Notes under the pieces: generated by a model
What the model saw: the letters and a program-made list of their open reading frames with translations, nothing else
What the model was told of the DNA's origin: nothing
Database searches by the model: none
In this document: positions 33,745 to 44,649 of the stretch, in pieces
Layout of the letters: every line of letters starts with the position of its first letter
Position numbering within the stretch: position 1 is the stretch's first letter
NCBI GenBank assembly: GCA_030077755.1
Contig: JAQJZZ010000011.1
Location: forward strand, 1,302,001-1,366,000
DNA from: Filosporella fistucella
Lineage: Eukaryota; Ascomycota; Leotiomycetes; Helotiales
Length of the DNA stretch: 64,000 nt
Direction: 5' to 3'
Position numbers and translations under genes: made by a program

Positions 33745-36700
33745 TCAGTGCTCATTGAAGATGTCTTGTGAGTCAGGAATGACTGTTCTCGAAGTCATCC
33801 GAGAAGCAGCTCCTGACGTGCTTCTTGTTCTCTTTTGAGCTCTCGGGTTCTCATCAGCTCCATGTGCGGTTCTCTTAGGCCGATGAATCGGCTCCTGCGT
33901 ATGTGGCTCCATACGATTCAGCTGAGTAGAACTGGATTGCATATGGGTTAAAGGAGTTCCACTGGTTCCAGAAGTCAACCCACTCGCCTTAGAGCCAGAC
34001 TTGACTCCTCGCATGCCTTCCGGACCCCGGCCAGAACGTTGAAGGTGTAACCGAGCCAAGCTTGATCCACGAGATGCAGACGCTGGCGAGCTTAATGCTG
34101 TCATAGATGATTCCCCCTTCTGTGCGATTTGCGTGGAAGTGGTTGTTTTTCTGAGAGCAGCTTTGGGGGGTTGAATTGTACGTCGTCGAATAGACTCCTC
34201 CTCATTTGACAATTCTTTCGGCCTTTTTCCAAGTCTTACTGGCGTGGTCTCCCCACCGACTTCAAATTTCGAATCAGGAACCTCCATCCGTGTGGCTTGG
34301 GAAGTCATAGATGGCGGATCTTGGAATTTGAGATACCGATGAGTGGTAGAAGTGTTCACAGGCTTGGTAGACAAGGCACGAGAGCCTGCATTGACGCGCT
34401 TATTAGTCCTCTGAACTTCATGCTGCAACTGCTGGCTATTCGGAAAGTAATTTTCGATGTCTGAGTCTACATCGGACAGCGGACTAGAGCTCGGCATATC
34501 TGATGTAACTTCAGAGAATGGTCGGATACTCGAAGTGGTTTGGAAGTTGTCCGTTTGAGATTCGGTCATACCCATTGTAGATCGAGTATTGACCGGAATA
34601 TGTTTCGTATTTCCCTTGGGGCCTTCAGCTATCCCATTATTGACCAGTGTAGGCTCAACCTGTCTTAATACTCCTCCTTTGAACCCACTCGCTTGGTCCT
34701 TTTGACGATAATATGTAGCATGCGGACCAGAGGGTTGTCTTCCAATTGCACCTGCATAACCAGAAGCTTGCTCAGGATACTCATCGTGAGGACTCCTTGC
34801 ATCTCCATCCTCGACCTGCTTCTTCAAAGCTTCGTTTTGCTGTTCTAGAAGTTCTATTTCCTTTTCCAAGGTATCGACCTTTCTCAGGCGCTCTTCGATT
34901 GCAATTTGATGCTGTGCGGCTGCCTCCTTGCTCTGGACCATTTCATTCCGCAACATGGGAAGGATGTCTGTGACTGCTCTAATCTCGCCACAAACTGCAT
35001 CAAATTGAGAAAGCGCCAGGGCAGTGGAAGCCTCGCGGGCGGCATTTTGCTCCTCCATTTGGTGGAGATGAGTAGCTTGGTGCAAAAAGCGCTCCCGGTA
35101 AAGTGACAACTCCGTCTGCAGCTTTGTATGGTCACTTGTATCGATCTTATCTTGCAGGCTTTGCTTCTCGGCCTCGAGCGTATTCACCTCAGCGTCTCTT
35201 TCCTTCAACCTCGCTGCGAGATTTTCAGCCTCCGTCTCCAGCTTCATCCTCAACGTTGCGATTTGCGACTCAGCACTCCGTGTCAGATCTTGGCATATCC
35301 TCTGATTCTCTTGATCTTTTTCTGTCATGTAGCTCTCCCTCTCCTCGGTGAACTTCTTGATTCGCTTGAGGGCGTCTGCAAACTTCCGCTCTTGCTCTGA
35401 ACACTGTTGATCTTTGTGTTGAATGGCTTCTCTTGTGGAGTTCAATTCTGCTTTGGCCTCTGAAAGTTCCGTCGTTGCTATCTCAAGTTGACTAGCTAGT
35501 GTAGCATTTGCATTTCCCATCTCTTGAACCTTTGCTTGTAATCGGAGATCGATTTTCGGAGCAGCACGTGCGGCCACAAGCTCCTTGTTCTTGAGATCCA
35601 GATCTTCACGACACTTTGATAGCTCTTGCTTCAGAATTTCAATTTTTGTCGTGGCTCTTTCGTTTTGGGTTTCAAGAGCAGATTTACCCGTCATTAATGT
35701 TTCCTTAGCGTGGCGTAACTCTTCAATTTCTGCACTCAATCGGATCTCAGCTTCTTTGTTCAGTTGAAGTCCATTGAGGCCCTCTTTCACTTCTGCTTGA
35801 AGCTTGAATACCAGCTCTTTTAAGGTAGACTCATCATTGTCCGTGGTTTGCCTTTTACTCTCCAGTCTATCGTGAGCAGGTCAGATAAGATCCTGTTCCG
35901 TCCCACATCCTTTCTTACTTACCTGGTGAAAAGATCATCCACCAACTTGACCAGTGCTGCTGGCAGTTCTAGCTCTTGCTCTTTCAGTGAAATGATCAAT
36001 TCTGCTACTCCATCAATCCTGCACTAAAATTAGTAAACTTTTCTTGTGCAAAAATATCAAGTTCGCTAACTTGGTTTCAGTTGAATTATGGCAATTAAGC
36101 ATCTTCGCAAGGATACCATCCTCCTTGGAAAGCTCTTCGATGATGTTACGTGGATTGCTTTCCAGAAGCTTAATAGCCTCTTTATGTGTAGCTTCTTTTC
36201 TCTGGAGCTCTTGCTTGTAATTCTCTGCGTAGTTTCTCTCCCGAGCCATCTGTTCTACGTGGATACTATGGATCTGCTCAAGTTGACGATATTTTTCAGC
36301 GGCTATTAGTGTCAGCAAATCTAATCAGATTAATAATATTGCAAATTGTTGGAGTACCTTCTTGAGCTTGTCGCATAAGCTGCTCATTGCACTTCTCAAG
36401 GTGCTGATTCTGTACCAAAAGAGTAATGTTATTGTTTGATATCTGCTTTTTGTGCGCCAATATTACTCCCCTTTCCCCTTCCAACTTATTATTTCTGGCT
36501 TGGAGGAGGTCAATTTGGTCATGTTGGGCGAATATTGCTTCAGCCCTCATACTAGTCTCCCGGAGGCTTTTGTTCTCCTCCTCGATCTTCTCTAGAGCCA
36601 CTCGATGCTTTTCGCGAATCTCCTGATTTTCCTTTTCGAGTTCGTTTAGTTGCTTAGTGGATGCACGGATTGCTTCTGCCTCCTTGAGGAATATTTCCAA

Positions 36701-39198
36701 TTTCGGTAGAAGCTTGTCTCCTTTCGCAAATCTGCTAAAAATTTTGCTCAATTCTTCCGACTCCTTCTTCATCGCATCTCGTTGTGCCCGCAAGAATTTC
36801 TGATTTGCGACGACGTCATTCATGTGTATCCTGTATTTTGCACCAAGATCTTTTAACTTCTGGACCTTCTCCATCAACTTGTCGTTTTCCGTCCGGAGTT
36901 GCTGGTTTTGTTTCTCTGAAAATTCAGACAAACTTTTAAGAGCCTTGACCTCGTCTCCTTGTTCCTTGACAATATCTTCTAAGCGCTGGCAACTCTCGAC
37001 CGCATCTGCGAGAATAGTAGCATTGTCCATGGCGCTTCTTAATGCATCCAACACTTGAGATGCGTCTGGTTTGATTTGTGATCCACGGCTTGCTGCCGAG
37101 TGAGCCTTAGATTGACCTTTCCGGGTCGAGCGTTTCTGGATTTTAAATGAGCCATCAAGTCCTAAGACAGTAATTTGTGAGATGTCTTCTGGGAGCAGAT
37201 CATTTTCATTCATCGGTCGTGTGACCGGGCCTGCATGATTATTTTTTCGAGACTGAACACATTGACGACTCTCGACAGCGGAGAAAACGCGAGATGGCAA
37301 TTCTGAGTGTGAGCTACAAGTGGGCTCTCCATTGCCGATAAGGTCTAGCTGAGCAGGCAGCTTTGAGCCGCTAGTAAGCTCTGTTTCTGTTGACCGCAAT
37401 TTCTCGTCATCTGAGTCTGTCTCCTCTGGCACTTCTGTTGGAATGGCAAGAACACTTGATCCGGCTGCCTCGTTACTTGGCTCCTGCGCATTGTTCTCAC
37501 CGTGCGATATCACCTCTTTGAATATGTCTTTATCATCAGGTTTTTGACTGTGACGTTGGACAGGCGGCTGAAATACAGCAATATCCACGTTTGTATGGGT
37601 GGAGTCGTGGTTACGGGAAGGGAAATGATCAGCTTGTGATTTAGGACTCAGCTCTGGTGCCTTATGTTGCTCACATCTCGGTGGCTCTTTGGAAGATGTT
37701 TGGTCTTCACCCTGCGCGGGTACGTTAATAATTGCCGGCGATGCAGGCAAAAGAGGAAGGCTGGAATTGTCTTTCTCAAAGTTTACAGGAGTTCTTGCAC
37801 GTCGGGTATTGGACTGGCAGCCCATAGTGTTGCTATGCGTCTCGGCAGATGTAACTCTCACAACACGTTCTCGTGTTGACTTAAAGAATTTTACAGCTGA
37901 GCGCTGAGTGACAGATGTGACTTCTGGGAAGGGCTGCTTTATTCGTTGACGTCTCCTACAGACAGTGTCAATTCAAAGCGACGGTACACTGAGAACCATA
38001 CATACGAGGTAGATGTTCTTTGTGACGATCTAATGGGATGTCCAGACGTAGCTGCTGTATCGTTATCAACTGAATGTGATGGAATATTTTCCTGGCCGCG
38101 CTCATGATGTGTAAAGTGACCAAAATTTGAAACAGCATCATCTCTGAGGTGTAAAGTACTAGGTGATGATGTATCCTTGATGATTTGCACAGAGCGACCA
38201 GAGTTGCTTGTTTGATTAGAGTGCTCAGAAAATTTTGGACAAGCTTCGCGCAATGGTTCTGGAGAGGCTGTCACTCGTGGTACTTCGTAAGATTTCTTTC
38301 TTGGCGCTGCTGACATGGGCAACTGGTTATTGCTTTGAGGTTTGGGTGAACCACTCGCATGTGTTACCTTGGAGGCCGTAAGTAATCTTGTCTGGCTGAA
38401 TTTATTTGGTTGAGGTGCAGCTGCCCCATACGATCCAGAAGTCTCGGATTTAGAGTATTGCTGCGGGAGTCTAGTTGGCCTCTCATTGAGCACTTCCTTG
38501 GACAGAGATGACGCTACATCAAGAAACGGAATTCCTGTAGCAGTAGTCAGTCCCGAAATTCATTTCAGAGCGAGAAACGACATACCTTTCTGGTTCGATG
38601 AAGACCCAGTCCCCAAATTACTTGTAGGTTGCAACTGGTTTTCAGTGCTGCCCTTTTGGTAGCCATGAGCAGAGAAAGTGCCTTCTGGGCGTGCGAGCTT
38701 GGCAAATTTGAAACCCCTTGCGGGGCTAAGGTCGTTGATGGTACCTGGATGCTTGATTGGAGGCGAAAGTGTGATTCCCTTGGGTTCGAGTGCCGGTTCA
38801 TCACCATTAAAAGCCGTTGTGTTAACGGATGGGTTGACAACGTCTAGTTTATGCTGGCTAGGATGTTCAACTGCAGCTGCCCCGAGGTGTGTCTCGCTTT
38901 CGGTCTGAGTTTCTGCTTCAAGACCAATATACTGAGTCTCATGAACGATAGAGAGAAGAGTCTCTTGCTCGACACAGCTCTCAGGCTCCAAGGCAGCAAA
39001 CTGGGTTTCCGGCACAAAGGAAAATTGTGTATAGTTGGATGTATTTAAATTGTGTTTTACTCGGCCCTGGGTGGTTGAATGCTCACTCGCTTCATATTGA
39101 CCACCTTGATTACCAGGGGGCGTGGGTGGGGAGATATAAGGTTGTTGTGGGTCAATCGGAGGCGCTATCTGGCTGTACTGCTCATGTTCAACTGCCAT
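33745..39198 (-). CDS. Large coiled-coil protein of unknown function
   Basis: Exons 39198-38586, 38534-38006, 37955-36358, 36302-36071, 36018-35923, 35866-33745; 1729 residues. Residues 1-660 are disordered, with a run of TQ-containing motifs near 45-95 (PETQFAALE, HETQYIGLEAETQTESETH), reminiscent of ATM/ATR target clusters, and Ser/Pro-rich sequence (LSPARGFKFAKLARP). About 680-1380 is almost unbroken heptad-type coiled coil (Leu/Glu/Lys/Gln rich). The last 350 residues are disordered and basic and end with VIPDSQDIFNEH; a related VPDSKFEV occurs upstream. The layout fits a chromosome-axis, synaptonemal-complex, spindle or septum scaffold, but no named family is recognised. The start is taken at MAVEHEQ; the frame is open further upstream and an extra 5' exon is possible. 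Confidence 0.85.
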
Positions 39199-40277
39199 GT
39201 TTGCGGGCTGTAGATATGTTAGCTCATATGGATGGTTCGCAAAATAAGCAGAGATGCGAACCCACGGTTTCAAGTGTCATCAGAAGCCGGTCCCTGAATA
39301 TCATTTTGTGTGTTGTGGTCCATGCGACTTTTGTTGTTTTTGGCTTTCAATAGACAACTGTCCGCTTGGGCTATGCGATATTTGTTGAGCATGAGCATCA
39401 ACGGATTGCCACACGAAACATACAATCGAAGAGGTTTAGTATGTGTCTTGGAGACTGTCACCGGAATGGTGATTGAGCCGAAGGAGACCCCGGACGCTTT
39501 GCTCGCTCGATATGAGAAGGATTTGTTGGTGATGAAAATTGATGAGAGTGAGAAACTTAAGATTTCAAGCTCAGGAAGAGACGTGAGATGTGTATTCGCT
39601 TAAGATGTGTGTAGATTGACAGAACAGGGAGGAGCAGATGGGGTGCCCAGAATAATGAAGATCACGTGGATCCCTCAGATTTGGGTTCCCGGAAAGTAGG
39701 TACCTACCTACCTTACGACCTGAGCTCAATATGCTGCCGATAGTAGCTCAATGAGGAACCACTTATGATTCACTGGCGCAATATCCTGATTTACGCCGTC
39801 GGCGCTTCTTCCCAATGATGTTTCCCATCTTCAACTTGTCTCTCTTCCCTTCTAGAAATCTTCCACTCCTTGCCTGCATACTGGCAGGCACGCACTTGCC
39901 TTGAATTAAGAGCACTGTAGTTGGTAGGAACTAGAAAAAAAAGTCCGACTCTGACCACGGTGCGGAATAGAATGGATGTAAAATTGAAATTGGTTGTCTG
40001 TCTAAAAGTCCCGAAGTATATTCTCTCCAAGTTCTCTCACCCAAAGCAAAAGACAATGTGAGAATGTGTAGCAGACTATCGCAGATCGCGGCTACTTTCC
40101 GGGCAAACATCATAAGATGGCTTCGATACCATTATTTGAAAGTTTCCTGTCCAGACTAGACAGAAAGCTGCTCAGATTTATGGAGAGGGCATTTTCATTT
40201 TCATTGTACACAAGCACGTGTTCCTGTATGAGTGAGGTTACACCCGAGTCGGGGAGATATAGTACTTCAGATAAGGA
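39199..40277. other. Intergenic, no firm gene
   Basis: Upstream of the coiled-coil gene. A plus-strand ORF at 39310-39603 has a protein-like C-terminal part (IEPKETPDALLARYEKDLL) but no domain, and it is opposed by a minus ORF. The segment has TACCTACCTACC runs near 39700. Confidence 0.4.
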
Positions 40278-41084
40278 ATGCTGCACACGCAAAAGAAAAA
40301 AATCATGAAAGTGAATCGGTTCGAGATAGGCCTACCCGAATCCAATTGGCGTAAGCACGTTCTTCAACCTGTGGAATATAAACCAATCCAGAGCGAACAG
40401 CGTTCTCCACACCCAGTGCCGGTAGATCTTGAAAAAAATGTCTCAACAATCGCAAGGATCGTGGCTTCAAGTTGCTCGTGTCTCCACAAAAATAGTTTAT
40501 TTGCAGGATCTGAAGACTTCCTAGACCGATCCGCGATTATCGTTTTTGCAGATTTACCCCTTGGACATCAAGTAAGTATGACCCCCAGATTGAGGGTCAC
40601 GGCCTCAAGATGCCTCACCCAGCTCCAAAGCCTTGGAGGAGGCAGGCAAAGGCAACAGCTGCCCAAGAGCTTCGGCCATCTCAGCGCGTAGCAACGCGCT
40701 CTCCACAGAGGTATCAATAGGCGACGTGTATCTCTAAGGAAACTCCAGCCACGGTCACGATGTCCAGTTGATCATCGTGCTGGAAGCCTCTGTCGAGGAG
40801 AAGCTTCCTCAAATAACTTCTCAGACACTCTGTTGTCGCATGTCAGCAATGACAACCGCCTGGTCGTTGATGAGGTTGTCGTTGACAATCTCAGTCGCTA
40901 AAATCAAAGTGCTTCTGGCCGCTTCATTGGCCTCGCCGTCCCAGAAATAGATGCAGCCAAGCTTATTTCGACACACAAATAGCCGCTCAAGCTGGCTGCC
41001 ACACCAATCACCAGTCCTCACCGCTCTGCCCCTCGTCGCTTTTCTGCTGTCCCCATCACCTCTGTCAGTTTCACAAATACTTAG
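40278..41084 (+). pseudogene. Degenerate reading frame, possible pseudogene
   Basis: One frame is open from 40278 to 41084 apart from stops at 40689 (TAG), 40899 (TAA) and 40980 (TAG), ending at TAG 41082. Each internal stop is one C-to-T change away from a Gln codon, as produced by repeat-induced point mutation or cytosine deamination. The text between stops is protein-like (LEKNVSTIARIVASS, DFLDRSAIIVFADLPLG, VSNDNRLVVDEVVVDNLS, SGRFIGLAVPEIDAAKLI). Other frames are also open here (for example 40768-40950), and a GTAAGT donor at 40572 could start a normal intron, so an intact spliced gene is possible. No family recognised. Confidence 0.35.
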
Positions 41085-41308
41085 TCCTCGAGGTATAGCT
41101 GCAATGGGCCCAATTATAGGCCTGAATGTACGCGCTCAACTCTTTAAAGGTATGGCATTTTCCACTTCCAGAATTTCGTCACAATATTTCATGTCATAGC
41201 GGAAGCCACAGTCACTTCGTTTCTTTAATTCACGTCACAATCACACGTTTCTACCGGGCGCCTGCGTTTTGCCGTACCATTCTTCATATACTCCTACAGG
41301 CCATCAAG

Positions 41309-42034
41309 ATGATGAAGATTGTTCTCTTTAGCCTAGTGCTACATCTCCTCGTCCAGTTTTCTACAGCACAAAATTCTCCTTCAGCAACAACAACTTCCGT
41401 AGCTTGGACTCCCGAAATGTCTGCCAGTGCCGTTTCTTCGCTGTACGCAGCACTTGCGACCTCAGCATCACAGCAACCTGGGACTGGTAAGTCCAATATA
41501 GTCTGTATCCAGGAATATTACTGATGATACATAGGCCCTGGAGCTGGAGACGTTGGTTCATCATCAAGCGATGCAGGAGATTCAACAGCTGGAGCCTCTG
41601 GTGCCGATACTGGATCAATTTCGCTTTCGAAGGGTGGCATAATAGCCATTATCGTCGTCGCGTGTACCGTGTGCATATTTGGAGGTGAGTGCGATCCATG
41701 TGTGATCCGATGCGTCTCCTGATAGTCGGACTAATTCGTTTTAGCTGTTTCTGCTGTCCTTTGGTATCTTGCAAAGAAACGTTCCTGGCAAATCCGAGAA
41801 AGCATTCGTAGATCAGCAAGAAAAGTAGCCACAGCCTTGACGCCTCGACGATCGACCTTCCCAAAGGATGTACACAGCAGGTCAACGAGAGGATTGACGC
41901 GGATAGATGAGATGCCCAATACACCCAGGACGAAAAATACAGATATAGAGAAAGCTCACCCGAAGGTGAGCGATTCGTTCGAGATGGCTGAGCCACCAAA
42001 ACAATCGAGATGGGCGAGAAAGAATGGCCGATGA
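41309..42034 (+). CDS. Single-pass membrane protein with Ser/Thr-rich ectodomain
   Basis: Exons 41309-41486, 41535-41684, 41745-42034; 205 residues. A signal peptide (MMKIVLFSLVLHLLVQFSTAQ) is followed by an ectodomain of about 80 residues rich in Ser, Ala, Thr and Gly (probably O-glycosylated), one TM segment (GGIIAIIVVACTVCIFGAVS) spanning the exon 2/3 junction, then a basic stop-transfer (AKKRSWQIRESIRRSARK) and a 75-residue cytoplasmic tail with Thr-Pro sites. The layout resembles the small fungal Mid2/Wsc-like surface sensors but without a WSC domain. Function is unknown. It is convergent with the Enp2 gene, with 130 bp between stops. Confidence 0.78.
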
Positions 42035-42164
42035 TTTGTTGGACAAGAATTTTGTGTGTCCCTGTTGCCTTCGTGTATTTTTCGTGTGCATAGTGATAGC
42101 GAGATGGATTAGGCGTAAGGCTGGTACGGAGTTGTTGGGATATTGGACCTTCAATTTAAATTTT

Positions 42165-44084
42165 TCACATCCTTCTAAAGACATTCCCACTCGCGCTTCG
42201 TCTGCCTTCATCACGCCTCCCTTTTCGGGGTTCCGGCTTCTCAAATGTATTCTCCCTTTTTCCAGCACTAGGTGCAAATGTGACTTGTTTCTCACCCACC
42301 ACATCCCCTCGACTTTTGCTGACTCGCCCTGCCCCTTGCGAACGAGACCCAAGCGAGACATCTTGTCGCTGATGACCAGATTTTTTGTACGAGGACGATG
42401 AGATTCGCATCTCTGGTTTGGCTTTTGGCTTTGCCATGATCTCATCGTCATCCTCGCTGTGATTTTCATCACTGTCCACGGGCGCTGCATTCGTTGCTTC
42501 CCCAACCTTGGTGCTTGGGTTGAGTGCTTGGAATTCTCGACTGCGCTCGTCGACAGTGAACTCCTCATCCTCAAATAATTTGCCGAATCGACTATCTCCC
42601 AGAACACCCATATCTTCGTCGACCTTCTGCCTCCTTTCTTGTCTTTTGAGCATTTTGTCAACCAGATTTTGATTGACCTTGACTTTCTTGCCCCCTCGGA
42701 TTCTACTTGCGCGCTCTTTCTCCACCTTTTCTTTGACTCTTTTCGTTCTCTCCTCGTCGAAGATGTATGGATTAGCGATGAGTCTCGCCTCCTCGTAAAG
42801 CCTCGATGCGACAAAGTAACCATGCATATATGGACGTAGAAGATTAGTGGTTCCAACAAGATGACCGAGGTTGAGTGCTTTCAACTCGGGCAAAGTAAGG
42901 AACTTGTAGTTATCGTATGTCTCAGTTGGCGCCTCCTCCGCCATTTCTTCAACCATATTATCTAAGAACGAGCACCACTTGGGTGCTGGACCAAGTTGTG
43001 GAATGAAGAATGCATGTTGCTGTTTCCCTTCGTTTGCCGTCAAAAGCATGCCACTGTTTTTACACCATGCCACAGAGTTGATATCTACCGACGGTTCAAC
43101 TGAAGTCCACGCTTTCCCATCTGCCTCATCCCAAAGTTTAATAATTCGTTTGTCTGCAGAAAGAATCTTCTTCTCTTGCGACGACGTAGTCATATGCATC
43201 AAGGTCTTAATCGGATATCCATATCCTTGATCCTTTCGGAGAATGGGAATGGGGCGACGAAGATCAAAAATTTGTATAAGTCCCTCTGACGAACCTGTCG
43301 CAAGTGAAATGCCTGATCTATCAAAGTCAAGTGCAGTAATTTCGCCTTCTTGTCCACCCAGGATGCCTACACGTGCTTTCGATCTCGGGTCCCAGAACTC
43401 AACGGTACCAATTGATGTTCCGAATGCCAACAAGTTGTGGCTTTCCTCTGCTATTGCTGCAACATTTACGCTTCCAGTGTGGATACCGCCTTGCAATGCT
43501 CCACCTCCTGCACTGGCCAAGTCATCACCGCCGACATCGATTTGGTATGGCTTCATATATCTTCCGATTTCGAGATTGAGACGGTAAACCTCACCTAGCC
43601 CATCTGCATTGACACCTACAGAAGGAATCAATGCTTCTGCAGAATGTCTGTCGAATTGAAGATCCCGGCCGTATCTTGGAAGCCGAGTCTGGTAGTGAAG
43701 GCCACCAGCTGTATGAAATTCAAGTCGTCGATCTGTTTGCAGATGCAAAGACTTGGTATAGTCGGAAGACAATAGGATGAAGGAATGGTTTAGGGTCGTG
43801 GTGTGGCGCGCAAAGGATAATGACAGATGTGGGAGGTAATGGGTATGGATCTGAGGCTTATATGTTCCTGTACTCATAACCCACTCGCCGTCTTCACTGA
43901 CTCTTATACAAGAGCTGGCTTCCTCGAATTCGAAGTCTTGCAGAAGCTCGACTCTATTTGCATACTCGGGATCATTTTTCAAACTGCGCTTTCGTTGTCG
44001 AGCGAGCCAATCTGGTAGAGGACGAGCTGTAGATGCGCCAGATATGGTGTACACCTGTACCTCATTTGCGTTGGTGAGCTTCAT
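42165..44084 (-). CDS. ENP2: Ribosome biogenesis protein Enp2 (NOL10 homolog)
   Basis: Intronless, 639 residues, starting MKLTNANEVQVYTISG, as Enp2/NOL10 proteins do. Features: the PLPDWLARQRKRSLKNDPEY signature; a seven-bladed WD40 propeller to about residue 350 (LLAFGTSIGTVEFWDPRSK, LATGSSEGLIQIFDLR); the motif LTANEGKQQHAFFIPQLGPAPKWC; an NUC153-like block (DSRFGKLFEDEEFTVDERS); and a basic C-terminal tail. Enp2 is a nucleolar part of the 90S pre-ribosome (SSU processome) needed for 18S rRNA maturation. It is divergent to MED13. Confidence 0.96.
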   Translation of the reverse strand: MKLTNANEVQVYTISGASTARPLPDWLARQRKRSLKNDPEYANRVELLQDFEFEEASSCIRVSEDGEWVMSTGTYKPQIHTHYLPHLSLSFARHTTTLNHSFILLSSDYTKSLHLQTDRRLEFHTAGGLHYQTRLPRYGRDLQFDRHSAEALIPSVGVNADGLGEVYRLNLEIGRYMKPYQIDVGGDDLASAGGGALQGGIHTGSVNVAAIAEESHNLLAFGTSIGTVEFWDPRSKARVGILGGQEGEITALDFDRSGISLATGSSEGLIQIFDLRRPIPILRKDQGYGYPIKTLMHMTTSSQEKKILSADKRIIKLWDEADGKAWTSVEPSVDINSVAWCKNSGMLLTANEGKQQHAFFIPQLGPAPKWCSFLDNMVEEMAEEAPTETYDNYKFLTLPELKALNLGHLVGTTNLLRPYMHGYFVASRLYEEARLIANPYIFDEERTKRVKEKVEKERASRIRGGKKVKVNQNLVDKMLKRQERRQKVDEDMGVLGDSRFGKLFEDEEFTVDERSREFQALNPSTKVGEATNAAPVDSDENHSEDDDEIMAKPKAKPEMRISSSSYKKSGHQRQDVSLGSRSQGAGRVSKSRGDVVGEKQVTFAPSAGKRENTFEKPEPRKGRRDEGRRSASGNVFRRM

Positions 44085-44649
44085 GGCGCTCTAGGAATTG
44101 AATGTTGGGTGTTGAAAAAGTTCGGTGACCACAATCGCAACTTTTTTAATAGCATGGGTTTTTTCTACCCTCCAGGCTCTTATCAGTGGAAGAGGCTAAA
44201 ATTACTGCAGCTAGCGTCGGGGTCGTCCCGCAGAGTACAGTACCCTGCCTTGTCTTTCTGTGCTTCTCGCCTGGAGGAAGCGTCAAGTGTGACTTCATCC
44301 CCAAGCCTCGTTCACGCTGAGGCGCATTCGCACTCTCAATTTGCACCAAACTCTCACTCCCCTCCTCCCTCCAACTCAGAAGCATCGGAACATTTTAAAA
44401 GTGCCCGCTGAGGCTGGCCCACTACTCGAGCAGGAGATGGAGCCCTGCGAATTCTATTCATGCTACGCCATCCGGAGAACATATCGCGATTCCTCTTCTT
44501 TCGTCACCAACTCCTCCGTCGAGTCCCTCCGTTTTCTCTAGTTTACATTCAAATCGTATACTCTGGGGATAACAATAGCTCCGCGGTCATCTAGTATCTA
44601 GGAAGGGGCTATCTCGCTTGTTGACTTAATGATTTTCGCCCTTCCACAA
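44085..44649. promoter_or_regulatory. Divergent promoter region, ENP2 / MED13
   Basis: Non-coding by inspection; small ORFs on both strands have no domain. It carries the promoters of both divergent genes. Confidence 0.5.

Noticed and set aside
39310..39603. 97-codon plus-strand ORF upstream of the coiled-coil gene
   Set aside because: Part is protein-like, but it overlaps an opposing ORF and the promoter of the coiled-coil gene, and no family is recognised.
44146..44541. Short ORFs between ENP2 and MED13
   Set aside because: Mutually overlapping, without domains, in a divergent promoter.
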